Positions 36,273 to 44,923 of a DNA stretch of 64,000 nt are shown in pieces. The DNA is taken from assembly GCF_001741865.1 (NCBI RefSeq), contig NZ_CP017147.1, positions 5,137,001 to 5,201,000 of the forward strand, given 5' to 3'. Under the pieces are notes generated by a model that worked only from the letters and a program-made list of their open reading frames with translations, did no database searches and had not been told where the DNA came from. Origin of the DNA: Bosea vaviloviae. GTDB taxonomy: Bacteria > Pseudomonadota > Alphaproteobacteria > Rhizobiales > Beijerinckiaceae. Every line of letters begins with the position of its first letter. Position 1 is the first letter of the stretch. The position numbers and the translations under genes were made by a program.

Positions 36273-36711
36273 CTAGAGCATTTCCGCGATCTCTCCGAAA
36301 CGCGGAAATGCTCTAGCTCCTTGTTTTATCGCATTGTCTTCACGCGAACCGGTGTCCACTTCGCTCGAAAATGCTCTCGAGCATCGACCCGAAAAGTGGG
36401 AACCGGTTTTCGGGACAAGCCGATGCAAGATCAAAACCCGACGAGCACCGGAACCACGCCGTCGCTCTGAGGCAGTGGCTCGAAAGCGATCAGGCGGATC
36501 GGCCCTGACGCAGGCCGTGCCGCAGCGGGCGATTCTGTCGAAGGCCTGCTGCGGCCCAACTCGGCGCGATGGACCTCATCCCTTTTGACGACTCGACAAG
36601 CGCACCGGCCGCACCAACGCCGGAATTGCTCAAGGATTAGGCAGACGCCGACGCAGCCCTGACCATGCGCCCCCTTCCCGAACGATCGCGAATAGGCATA
36701 GGCTGCCGGAA
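36273..36711. repeat. Gene-free stretch with terminator-like hairpin and REP family A
   Basis: 439 bases without a gene. 36273-36316 is a perfect 16-bp stem starting CTAGAGCATTTCCGCG with a 12-base loop; it probably terminated the aldolase transcript before the IS arrived. 36340-36434 holds two REP A cores, the second a 47-base exact copy of 4155-4201. The rest (36435-36711) shows nothing recognisable. Confidence 0.72.
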
Positions 36712-38145
36712 ATGGGGAAAACACCTGCGATGGTCGCGTTCGATGAAATGACCGGCTCCGGCTCCGATTTACGGCCGGCCTATGCTGAGCTCGACCGCTG
36801 GCTGAAGGAAGCGCCGCCGGAAACGCTGGCGCTGCGGCGCAGCCAGGCCGAACTGTTCTTCCGCCGCATCGGTATCACCTTCGCCGTCTATGGTGACGAA
36901 GAGTCGACCGAGCGACTGATCCCCTTCGACATCATTCCCCGGGTCTTGACCAAGCCGGAATGGACCAAGCTGGAGGCGGGCCTGCGCCAGCGCGTGACCG
37001 CGCTGAACATGTTCCTGGCCGATGTCTACGGGCCGAAGGAATGCCTCAAGGCCGGCATCATCCCGCCCGACCTGGTCTATGGCAATGCCTGCTACCAACT
37101 CGAAATGGTCGATTTCCAGGTGCCGCACGGCATCTACTGCCACATCGCCGGCATCGACGTGGTCCGGGTCGATGCCGATACCTTCTATGTGCTGGAGGAC
37201 AATGCGCGCACGCCCTCAGGCGTCTCCTACATGATGGAGAACCGCGAGGTGATGCTCAGGCTCTTCCCGGAGCTCTTCGCCACGCATCGCGTCGCACCCG
37301 TCGACAATTATCCCGACCAATTGCTGGCGACCCTGCGCTCGGTCGCGCCGCGCAGCGCACCAAGCGACCCGTCGATCTGCCTGCTGACGCCCGGCCAGTT
37401 CAATTCGGCCTTCTACGAGCACTCCTTCCTGGCCGACAAGCTCGGCGTCGAGTTGGTCGAGGGCTCGGACCTGCTGGTCAAGGACGACGTCGTCTATATG
37501 CGCACCACGCAGGGGCCCAAGCGGGTCGATGTGATCTACCGGCGCATCGATGACGACTTCATCGACCCGCTCGTCTTCCGCAGCGATTCCGTGCTCGGCG
37601 TGCCCGGGCTGATCGGCGCCTACAAGGCTGGCAACGTCACGCTGGCCAACGCCGTCGGCACCGGCGTCGCCGACGACAAGGCGGTCTACAGCTACATGCC
37701 CGAGATCGTGAAGTTCTTCACCGGCGAGGAGCCGATACTGAAGAACGTGCCGACCTGGCGCTGCCGCGAGCCCGAGGCCAACGCCTATGTGCTCGACAAT
37801 CTCGAAAAGCTCGTCGTCAAGGAGGTCAACGGCTCCGGCGGCTACGGCATGCTTGTGGGCCCTCACGCCAACAAGGCGCAGATCGAGACCTTCCGCAAGA
37901 AGCTGAAGGCGAGCCCTGAGGGCTTCATCGCCCAGCCCACCCTGGCGCTCTCGACCTGCCCGACCTTCGTGGCCTCGGGCGTGGCTCCGCGCCATGTCGA
38001 TTTACGCCCTTATGTGCTCTCGGGCGCCAACGGCATCTCCTGCGTGCCCGGCGGCCTCACCCGCGTCGCGCTGAAGGAAGGCTCGCTCGTCGTCAATTCC
38101 AGCCAGGGCGGCGGGACCAAAGACACCTGGGTGCTCGATGCATAA
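36712..38145 (+). CDS. Circularly permuted ATP-grasp type 2 family protein (Anbu operon)
   Basis: 477 residues. Matches the DUF404/DUF407 circularly permuted ATP-grasp family: [62 protein letters not shown] and the C-terminal DLRPYVL. ATP-grasp proteins of this kind are predicted peptide ligases, here linked to the Anbu protease in a four-gene operon. The start is uncertain (ATG 36712 or ATG 36730, the latter with GGGGAAAA upstream). Confidence 0.9.
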   Translation: MGKTPAMVAFDEMTGSGSDLRPAYAELDRWLKEAPPETLALRRSQAELFFRRIGITFAVYGDEESTERLIPFDIIPRVLTKPEWTKLEAGLRQRVTALNMFLADVYGPKECLKAGIIPPDLVYGNACYQLEMVDFQVPHGIYCHIAGIDVVRVDADTFYVLEDNARTPSGVSYMMENREVMLRLFPELFATHRVAPVDNYPDQLLATLRSVAPRSAPSDPSICLLTPGQFNSAFYEHSFLADKLGVELVEGSDLLVKDDVVYMRTTQGPKRVDVIYRRIDDDFIDPLVFRSDSVLGVPGLIGAYKAGNVTLANAVGTGVADDKAVYSYMPEIVKFFTGEEPILKNVPTWRCREPEANAYVLDNLEKLVVKEVNGSGGYGMLVGPHANKAQIETFRKKLKASPEGFIAQPTLALSTCPTFVASGVAPRHVDLRPYVLSGANGISCVPGGLTRVALKEGSLVVNSSQGGGTKDTWVLDA

Positions 38146-38218
38146 CATCAATGGCGGCATTCATGCCGGACGGAACGCCGACGCACCGCGCCCCGCCACG
38201 AAAAGGCCCGAACTGACC

Positions 38219-39160
38219 ATGCTCTCGCGCACAGCCGACAGCCTTTACTGGGTCTCCCGCTATGTCGAGCGGGCCGAGTATCTCGCCCGCATCCTCGATG
38301 CGACGACGCGATTGACCAACCTGCCCCACGCCTATGGCGGCGCCGGCACGGAATGGCAGAGCGCGGTCTCGACCGCCGGCTGCGAGGAGGCCTTCGCCAA
38401 GGCCTATGGCGAGGCCAATGAGCGTAATGTCTGCGACTTCCTGACCTTCAACCCCGACAACCACTCCTCGATCCGCAACTGCCTGGCGCTCGCCCGCTCC
38501 AATGCGCGCGCTGTGCGCACCGCGCTGACCTCGGAGATGTGGGACGCGTTGAACGGCGCCTGGCTAGAACTGCAACGCTTCGAGAAGAAGCGCATGGACC
38601 GCGAGGAACTGGCGCGCTTCCTGGACTGGGTGAAGAACGTCTCGCTGGTCTTCGACGGCTCGGCCTACCGCACCATGCTGCGCGACGACGGCTACTGGTT
38701 CTCCAGGCTCGGCGTCTATGTCGAGCGCGCCGACAACACGGCCCGGATCCTCGACGTCAAATACCATGTCCTGCTTCCAGCCAATGAGCAGGTCGGCGGC
38801 TCGCTCGACTATTTCCAATGGACCACGATCCTGCGCGAGGTCTCGGCACTGACGGCCTATCACTGGGTCTATCGCGAGGCGGTGAAACCGCTGCTGATCG
38901 CCGACCTCCTGATCCTGAACCGGCGCATGCCGCGCTCGCTGGCGAGCTGCTACGAGAACATCTCGCGCTTCCTCGACGCGCTCGGCGACGCCTATGGCCG
39001 CCAGGGACCGGCCCAGCGCCAGGCGCGCAAGACGCTCGCCAACCTCAACAACACCCGCATCGACGACATCTTCCAGCACGGGCTGCACGAGTTCATCTCC
39101 GACTTCATCACCGAGAATAATCGCCTTGGAGGCACCATCATCGAGCAGTATCTGCAATGA
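38219..39160 (+). CDS. Alpha-E domain protein (Anbu operon)
   Basis: 313 residues, all helical. The opening MLSRTADSLYWVSRYVERAEY is the family hallmark (DUF403, alpha-E). It usually follows the ATP-grasp gene and may carry or position its substrate. ATG 38219 is used because the conserved motif starts there, although an ATG at 38138 overlaps the previous gene. Active-site residues are not established for the family. Confidence 0.92.
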   Translation: MLSRTADSLYWVSRYVERAEYLARILDATTRLTNLPHAYGGAGTEWQSAVSTAGCEEAFAKAYGEANERNVCDFLTFNPDNHSSIRNCLALARSNARAVRTALTSEMWDALNGAWLELQRFEKKRMDREELARFLDWVKNVSLVFDGSAYRTMLRDDGYWFSRLGVYVERADNTARILDVKYHVLLPANEQVGGSLDYFQWTTILREVSALTAYHWVYREAVKPLLIADLLILNRRMPRSLASCYENISRFLDALGDAYGRQGPAQRQARKTLANLNNTRIDDIFQHGLHEFISDFITENNRLGGTIIEQYLQ

Positions 39161-39244
39161 AACCGGGCTTCGGGCTCGCTTCCAGCCGCATGGCCCGTTA
39201 AAGAGAGGCCATCCTCGCCCCACCGCCCGAGACCCAGCGACGCC

Positions 39245-40072
39245 ATGCGGATCCGGATTTCCCACTCGATCGCTTACGCCTATGCCGAGCCCGCCCGGCA
39301 CATCACGCAGATCCTGCGGCTGACGCCGCGCGACCATGACGGCCAGCACGTCATGTCCTGGCGCATCGAGCCCACGGTCGATGGCCGCCTGCGCGCCGGC
39401 CAGGACCCTTACGGCAACCTGATCCACACCTTCTCGGCCGATGGCCCGATCGCGACGCTGGCGATCCAGGTCAGTGGCCTGATCGAGACCACCGACCTCG
39501 CCGGCGTGGTGCGCGGTGGCATCGAGCGCGTCCCGCCCGAGGTTTTTCGCCGTGACACGCTGCTGAGCGTGCCAGACGAGGCGCTCCGCAGCTTCGCGCT
39601 GGAGACGACGCGCGAAGCAGGAACACCGCTTGCCAGGATGCATGCCCTGATGGACACGCTGCATGAGGAGATGACCTGCCAGGAGCCCGCCGACCGCACC
39701 GGGATCGGCGCCGCCGCCGCCTTCGCGGCGCGCAAGGGCATCGCGCAGGATCTCGCCCATGTCTTCATGGCTTGCGCCCGCCATCTCGGCGTGCCCGCGC
39801 GCTACGTCTCCGGCTATGTCGCCGAAAGCCCGTCCCTGCCCCATGCCAGCGGCGCCCATGCCTGGGCCGAGGTCCATCTCGACGATTATGGCTGGATCGG
39901 CTTCGATTGCGCCAACGGCTTGTGCCCGATCGACACCCATGTGCGCGTCGCCTCGGGCCTCGACTATTCCGATGCCGCTCCGGTGCGCGGGGCACGCAAG
40001 GGCGGCGACGGTGAGCGCCTCTCCGTGGTCGTCAGCGCGCGCCAGGCCGCCGGCTTCCAGGCCAACCAATGA
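39245..40072 (+). CDS. Transglutaminase-like protein lacking the catalytic cysteine (Anbu operon)
   Basis: 275 residues. The fold matches bacterial transglutaminase-like proteins: an N-terminal beta-rich region (RIRISHSIAYAYAEPA) and a core with GVPARYVSGYV, ASGAHAWAEVHL (His205) and GWIGFDCANG (Asp221). The cysteine expected in G-x-C-Q-D-x-A-H is alanine: the text reads KGIAQDLAH, Ala167 encoded by GCG at 39743-39745. If this holds, the protein cannot be a cysteine peptidase or transglutaminase and may only bind peptides. Context is the conserved Anbu operon. Confidence 0.9.
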   Translation: MRIRISHSIAYAYAEPARHITQILRLTPRDHDGQHVMSWRIEPTVDGRLRAGQDPYGNLIHTFSADGPIATLAIQVSGLIETTDLAGVVRGGIERVPPEVFRRDTLLSVPDEALRSFALETTREAGTPLARMHALMDTLHEEMTCQEPADRTGIGAAAAFAARKGIAQDLAHVFMACARHLGVPARYVSGYVAESPSLPHASGAHAWAEVHLDDYGWIGFDCANGLCPIDTHVRVASGLDYSDAAPVRGARKGGDGERLSVVVSARQAAGFQANQ

Positions 40073-40121
40073 CGGAGCGGCCGGGAGCTTCCCGGCCAAT
40101 CCCACGACAAGGACCCGCCTC

Positions 40122-40871
40122 GTGACCTATTGCGCCGGAATCCTCGTGCAGGACGGGCTGGTGATGATCGCCGACACCCGCACCAATGCGGGGCTCGACG
40201 ACGTCTCGACCTTTCGCAAGCTACATGTCTTTTCGACGCCGGGCGAGCGCACCTTCGGGTTGATGACAGCGGGCAACCTCTCCGTGACCCAATCGGTGGT
40301 CAGCCTGCTGCATGAGGGGCTGGCCAATCCCGAAACCGGCGAGATGGACACCTTGCTCAACGCGACGACGATGTTCCGCGCCGCCCAGCTCGTCGGCAGC
40401 GCCATTCGCGCAGTCAGGGACATGGATGGCGACGCCATGAAGGAAGCGGGCGTGAAGTTCGACGTCTCGATGCTGTTCGGCGGCCAGATCCAGGGCCAGC
40501 CTATGCGGCTCTTCATGGTCTATGGCGCCGGCAACTTCATCGAATGCGGCATGGACGCGCCCTTCCTCCAGATCGGCGAGCATAAATACGGCAAGCCGAT
40601 CCTCGACCGCGCCGTGACCTACAAGACGCATCTCTACGACGCGCTCAAGGTCGGCCTGATCTCGATGGATTCGACGATGCGCTCCAATCTCGGCGTCGGC
40701 CTGCCGATCGACTTGATCGTGCTGCGCCGCGACGCCGCCGAGCCTGAGCTCAACCGCCGGATCGAAGCCGGAGAGCCCTATTTCCACGACCTGCGCGAAC
40801 GCTGGTCGGCAGCGTTGCGCGCGGCCCATACCGCCATACCGCGACCGCCCTATGGACCACCAGCCGGTTGA
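40122..40871 (+). CDS. Anbu-type proteasome-like protease
   Basis: 249 residues. A GTG start is followed by Thr2-Tyr-Cys; after removal of methionine the threonine would be the N-terminal nucleophile. TRTNAGLDDVSTFRKLHV, GLMTAGNLSVTQSVV and LYDALKVGLISMDSTM fit the Anbu (ancestral beta subunit) family, related to HslV. AAGGA precedes GTG 40122. As the last gene of the operon it probably degrades or processes peptide products made by the ATP-grasp/alpha-E pair. Confidence 0.92.
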   Translation: MTYCAGILVQDGLVMIADTRTNAGLDDVSTFRKLHVFSTPGERTFGLMTAGNLSVTQSVVSLLHEGLANPETGEMDTLLNATTMFRAAQLVGSAIRAVRDMDGDAMKEAGVKFDVSMLFGGQIQGQPMRLFMVYGAGNFIECGMDAPFLQIGEHKYGKPILDRAVTYKTHLYDALKVGLISMDSTMRSNLGVGLPIDLIVLRRDAAEPELNRRIEAGEPYFHDLRERWSAALRAAHTAIPRPPYGPPAG

Positions 40872-40958
40872 AAACCACGAAGAATCCGCACGCGCGGCAA
40901 CGGGATGTCAACGAACCCTTGGCATTCTGCATGTCCTGATGCCCTTTTCGGATAGCTG

Positions 40959-43169
40959 ATGCGCGCGCCTGCCGTCGCGAAGATGACCAACGCGGACTCG
41001 TCGGCGCGGATGCTCAAGAGCACCGTGGCGACGCTCGGCTGTGCGTTCCTGCTGGTCCTGTCCGCTTTGGTCGCCGTCGTGCTCGCAATCACCAACGACG
41101 CCAACAAGCTCGAGGCGATGCGCCAGCGCGACCGCATCGAGGCGGCGATCGACAGCCAACTCAAGCTGCGCCGCTTGCGGCTCGACAGCCTCGCGGCAAG
41201 CGGGGAGCTGCAGGCCGCCCTCTCCGCGAGCGATGATCCGCTCTCGGCGCTCCAATCCGCTTTCACGCGCCTCAGCACGCGCTTCCTGGAATTCGACGGC
41301 GCCTATATCGTGACCGGCACCGGCCGGGTTCTCGCCGGTGTCGAATCCGGCGCGCAGGCCGGCCAAACCGGCTATAATGGGCTGAAGCATTTCAGCCAGC
41401 GCCTTCCTGGAGGCTCGGCTGCCGCGACTGCGCCCGCGACGAACCTGGCCGAACCGACGGTCAGCTTCATCATTCATGACGGCCAAGAGGCCATCGCCGT
41501 CCTGGTCGCCGATCTCGCGGCCGGGCCGGTGGTCGCCCGCTGGCCCGGCAGTCTGAAGCTCGTCGGCTACCGACGCTTGACCAGCGCCGTGCTGCACGAC
41601 ATCGCCGATCGCTACCGCGTCGCCGATGTCCGCCTGACCGGGCGGATGCCTGAGGATCCGGTGTCACGCCGCCAGGTTCTGGCGCCCGACGGCGCCATCA
41701 TGGCCTGGCTGGCCTGGACGCCCGAACGCCCGGGCGACGCCATGCTGCGCCAGTTCTTCTGGGGCTTCGTCGCGGTCGGCCTGCTCTTCGCGGCGATCTT
41801 CGCCTATGTCATCCAGAGGTTGCGCGGCGCCGCAAGCCAGGTCGCGCTCAGGGAACGCCAGATCCAGCGCCTCGCCGGGCAGGACGAGCTCTCGCTGCTG
41901 CCGAACCGGCGCACCTTCGACCTCCGGCTCGATCAGGAACTGGCGCAGCTCAACCGTTCGGGCGCGAGCCTGGCGGTCATGCTGCTCGACCTCGACCGCT
42001 TCAAGGCGGTCAACGACACCTATGGCCACACTGCCGGCGACGAGCTGATCCGCCAGGTCGCCGACAGGCTCCTGGGCATCATGCGGCTGGGCGACACCGT
42101 GGCACGGCTTGGCGGCGACGAATTCGGCATCATCCAGACCAATATCCATGATCCGGCCGGCTGCGCCGCCCTGGGCGAGCGCATTCTCGAGGCCCTGACC
42201 AAGCCCTTCACCATCTTCGGAGTGGAGACCTCGATCGGCTGCTCGATCGGCATCGCGCTCGCACCGCAGGACGGCAGCGACCGCGGCTTGCTGCTCCGGC
42301 TCGCCGACACCGCACTCTACCAGTCCAAGAACGAAGGCCGGAACCGCTATTCCTTCTTCGAAGAGCACATGAACCGCTCGCTGCAGCTCAAGCGCATGGT
42401 CGAGGAGGATCTGCGCAAGGCGATCACCGACGACCAGCTGGTGCTGCACTATCAGCCGCAGGTCTCGATCGACGGCTTGTCGATCATCGGCGTCGAGGCC
42501 CTGGTGCGCTGGCCGCATCCGGAGCACGGCCTGGTGCCACCCTCCGAATTCGTCGGCATCGCCGAGGAGCGCGGCCTGATCGTGCCCCTGAGCGACTGGG
42601 TGCTGCGGCGCGCCTGCACGGAAGCCCTGCGCTGGGAGGGCGTCAAGCTCGCGGTCAACGTCTCGCCGATCCAGTTCCGCCACAAGGACTTCGTCGCCAA
42701 CGTCATCGCCATCCTCGAGGAGACCGGCTTCGACCCGGCGCGTCTCGAACTGGAGTTGACCGAGGGCGTCGTCGTCGAGGACGCCGACGCGGCGGAGGCC
42801 GCGATGATGGATCTGCGCAGCCACGGTGTCGGCCTCGCGCTGGACGATTTCGGCACCGGCTATTCGAGCCTGATCTATCTACGTCGCTTCGCCTTCGACA
42901 AGATCAAGATCGACCGCTCCTTCCTGGAATACATGGAGACGACAGGGGAATCGGCTATCCTGGTCCACTCGATCGCCCATTTGGGTCGCGCGCTCGGCCT
43001 GCGCGTCTGCGCCGAAGGGGTCGAGACGGCCGAGCAGCACCGCTTCCTGCAGGCGATCGGCTGCCACGAATTGCAAGGCTTCCTGTTCTCGAAAGCCGTC
43101 TCGGCGGACGAGATCGATCGGCTGCTGGCGCAGGACGCGCCTTTCGCCGCCCGCCTCGCAGCGGCTTGA
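40959..43169 (+). CDS. Membrane-anchored GGDEF-EAL c-di-GMP protein with periplasmic sensor
   Basis: 736 residues. Membrane segments lie near 25-45 and 270-290, with a periplasmic sensor of about 220 residues between them (CHASE4-like by length; not recognised with certainty). The cytoplasmic part has GGDEF with LGGDEFGI and EAL with VEALVRWPHP and DDFGTGYSSLIYL. Both active sites look intact. It follows the Anbu gene by 87 bases on the same strand but is probably an independent unit. Confidence 0.9.
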   Translation: MRAPAVAKMTNADSSARMLKSTVATLGCAFLLVLSALVAVVLAITNDANKLEAMRQRDRIEAAIDSQLKLRRLRLDSLAASGELQAALSASDDPLSALQSAFTRLSTRFLEFDGAYIVTGTGRVLAGVESGAQAGQTGYNGLKHFSQRLPGGSAAATAPATNLAEPTVSFIIHDGQEAIAVLVADLAAGPVVARWPGSLKLVGYRRLTSAVLHDIADRYRVADVRLTGRMPEDPVSRRQVLAPDGAIMAWLAWTPERPGDAMLRQFFWGFVAVGLLFAAIFAYVIQRLRGAASQVALRERQIQRLAGQDELSLLPNRRTFDLRLDQELAQLNRSGASLAVMLLDLDRFKAVNDTYGHTAGDELIRQVADRLLGIMRLGDTVARLGGDEFGIIQTNIHDPAGCAALGERILEALTKPFTIFGVETSIGCSIGIALAPQDGSDRGLLLRLADTALYQSKNEGRNRYSFFEEHMNRSLQLKRMVEEDLRKAITDDQLVLHYQPQVSIDGLSIIGVEALVRWPHPEHGLVPPSEFVGIAEERGLIVPLSDWVLRRACTEALRWEGVKLAVNVSPIQFRHKDFVANVIAILEETGFDPARLELELTEGVVVEDADAAEAAMMDLRSHGVGLALDDFGTGYSSLIYLRRFAFDKIKIDRSFLEYMETTGESAILVHSIAHLGRALGLRVCAEGVETAEQHRFLQAIGCHELQGFLFSKAVSADEIDRLLAQDAPFAARLAAA

Positions 43170-43286
43170 TCCTTAGAGCAGGATACGAAAAAGTGGGCAC
43201 CGGTTTTTCGCACTCATCCGGCTCTCGAGCGTTTTCGAGCGAAGCGGACACCGGTTCGCGTGAAGAAAACGCGTTAAAGCAAAAAG
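43170..43286. repeat. REP family A element, double core
   Basis: TACGAAAAAGTGGGCACCGG plus TTTTTCG, then TCGAGCGTTTTCGAGCGAAG and a second core CGGACACCGGTTCGCG. It resembles the block at 36317-36390 in the opposite orientation and lies between convergent genes. Confidence 0.75.
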
Positions 43287-43883
43287 CTAGAACAGTCCGG
43301 AAAGACCGCTGACGATCGCATAGGCGAAGCCGGCGCTGAGGATCAGCCCGCCCGCGCCGATGACGGCGCCGGCGATGATGAACAACCCGTCGCGCTCGAC
43401 CAGACCCAGGCCGACCAGGCAGACGGCGAGGCCTAGCGGGATCTGGCCGATGAAGGGCGCCGCGACGACGAGGCCCAGCGCCAGCACAAGGATGATCAGC
43501 CCGAGCACCGGGGTCGCCAAGGCGCTGCCCAGGACGGTCAGGCGGGGCCGCGAGAAGCGCTCGAGCCGCGTCAGTACCGGCACGGCGCGCGCCACGGCGC
43601 GGCTGAGCTCGGGCTTACCGACGCTCTTGCCGAGCACGGCCTGGGGCAGCCACGGCATGGCGCGGCCAGTCAGCATCTGCACCGCGACGAAGGCGAGCAC
43701 CAGGCCGCAAACCAGCGGGATCGGCGGCGGCATCGGCAGGCAATTGGGCAAACCGAGCAGGACCACGAGCAGCGCGTAGGTCCGATCCTTGAGCGCGGAC
43801 ATGATCGTGGCGACCCCGATGCGCTCTCCAGGCAGGGCGGCGAGCGCCGTCAGTAGTCCGGAAGTGCGCAATGGATATGACAA
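43287..43883 (-). CDS. ExoD family membrane protein
   Basis: 198 residues with four hydrophobic segments. LLGLPNCLPMPPPIPLVCGL and the opening LPGERIGVATIMSALKDRTYALLVVLL fit ExoD, a family linked to exopolysaccharide synthesis and alkali tolerance in rhizobia. No exo genes accompany it here. Transcribed alone, convergent with the GGDEF-EAL gene. Confidence 0.88.
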   Translation of the reverse strand: MSYPLRTSGLLTALAALPGERIGVATIMSALKDRTYALLVVLLGLPNCLPMPPPIPLVCGLVLAFVAVQMLTGRAMPWLPQAVLGKSVGKPELSRAVARAVPVLTRLERFSRPRLTVLGSALATPVLGLIILVLALGLVVAAPFIGQIPLGLAVCLVGLGLVERDGLFIIAGAVIGAGGLILSAGFAYAIVSGLSGLF

Positions 43884-43960
43884 TAGGACAAGGCCGGGCC
43901 GGGTCGGGAGCAGCGGCCTAGCATGCGCAGGCCCCGCGCAACAAGCGCGGCGACGCCGAG

Positions 43961-44080
43961 GGCAGGATGCAAAAAAGTGGGTACCGGTTTTTTTGCGTCG
44001 ATCCCTGCTCTCATTCTTAGATGAGCGACGGATTCAGATTTCAGATGGATCACTTTGTGATTCCATCTGAAATCGTCCAG
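43961..44080. repeat. Composite REP element, inverted relative to 18134-18249
   Basis: Family A core (AAAAAAGTGGGTACCGG then TTTTTTTGCG), a CTCTCATTCTTAGATGAGCG hairpin and the GATTTCAGATGG/CCATCTGAAATC hairpin (44037-44074). The same three modules occur in reverse order near 18.2 kb. Confidence 0.8.
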
Positions 44081-44091
44081 CTCTCGGGCCT

Positions 44092-44361
44092 TCAATGCAG
44101 CGTCAGCACGCCGTTGACGTTGATGATTTCGGCCGGACGGATCAGGCGCGAATGCGCGACTGTGACCGAATGAAGCGGGCCTTCCAACTCCCGCTTCCAG
44201 AAATCGAGAAAGTCGTGCAGCTGCGGGAAACGCGGGGCGAGATCGTATTGCTGCCAGATATAGGTCTGCAGCAATTTCGGGTGATCGGGCATGCGGTAGA
44301 GGATCGTCGCCGTCGTCAATCCATATCCCGCCAACTGCCGGATGAAGTCCGCCGAAGCCAT
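44092..44361 (-). CDS. usg: Usg family protein
   Basis: 89 residues. FIRQLAGYGLTTATILYRMPDHP and YIWQQYDLAPRFPQLHDFLDFW are characteristic of the alphaproteobacterial Usg family, named for a gene found upstream of an aspartate-semialdehyde dehydrogenase-like gene; function unknown. ATG 44361 is chosen because GAAGGGAG lies seven bases upstream. Not next to asd or trp genes here. Confidence 0.88.
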   Translation of the reverse strand: MASADFIRQLAGYGLTTATILYRMPDHPKLLQTYIWQQYDLAPRFPQLHDFLDFWKRELEGPLHSVTVAHSRLIRPAEIINVNGVLTLH

Positions 44362-44402
44362 TGCCATCTCCCTTCGCCACGTCACGATGAAAGTTGAGCC
44401 GG

Positions 44403-44600
44403 TTAGATATAGGGTGCGCCCGCGTGGTTAACAAAAGCTTGCAAGCCTCCTGCCAAGCCGCAGCAATCAGGGCATGCATCCGGCCATGTGCAGAGGATGG
44501 TTGCGTCCAGTGCGGGAGTGGGAGCGGCGGCGCATCCTGCTCTAGCCTGCGGCTCTTCGAGGAGGATCGCCATCAGCGCGGAGGTGTCGACCGCGATCAC
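44403..44600 (-). pseudogene. Truncated PIN-domain (VapC) toxin
   Basis: The opening MIAVDTSALMAILLEEPQA is that of a VapC toxin, with the first catalytic aspartate (Asp5). After about 25 residues homology fades and the frame ends at 65 codons, half the family length of about 130, so the other acidic residues of the PIN site are missing. It starts with GTG overlapping the antitoxin stop (GTGA). The rest of the gene is not visible downstream, where the usg gene lies. Confidence 0.75.
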
Positions 44601-44854
44601 TTCGGCAAGCTGTCCTCGTCATAGAGGAAATCCTGGCTGCGGGCGGCGTCCGGCCCCGGCAAGATTTTGCCGCGCGCCATCTCTTGGGCCGTCTCGATCA
44701 CCCGCCGCCGCTCCGCGCGGTCGACGATCGGCTTGACCGGAACCAGCCGGACGGCTGCCTGACCATGGCGGGTCAGAACCACCTCCTCGCCGGCCTCCGC
44801 GCGGCGGACGAGATCGGTCAGTTGCCCTTTGGCCTCGCTGACGGAGATGTTCAT
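44597..44854 (-). CDS. Phd/YefM-type antitoxin
   Basis: 85 residues with the fold start MNISVSEAKGQLTDLVRRAEAGEEVVLTRHGQAAVRLVP, typical of Phd/YefM antitoxins, and an unstructured toxin-binding tail rich in acidic residues (DEDSLPK). It would bind DNA at its own promoter; its partner toxin is truncated, so it is an orphan antitoxin. Confidence 0.88.
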   Translation of the reverse strand: MNISVSEAKGQLTDLVRRAEAGEEVVLTRHGQAAVRLVPVKPIVDRAERRRVIETAQEMARGKILPGPDAARSQDFLYDEDSLPK

Positions 44855-44923
44855 CGGCAAGCCTTGTCCTGCAACGCAGTCCCAATAATTTGGACCAATA
44901 CATGGTCCAAATCGAGCCATCCC

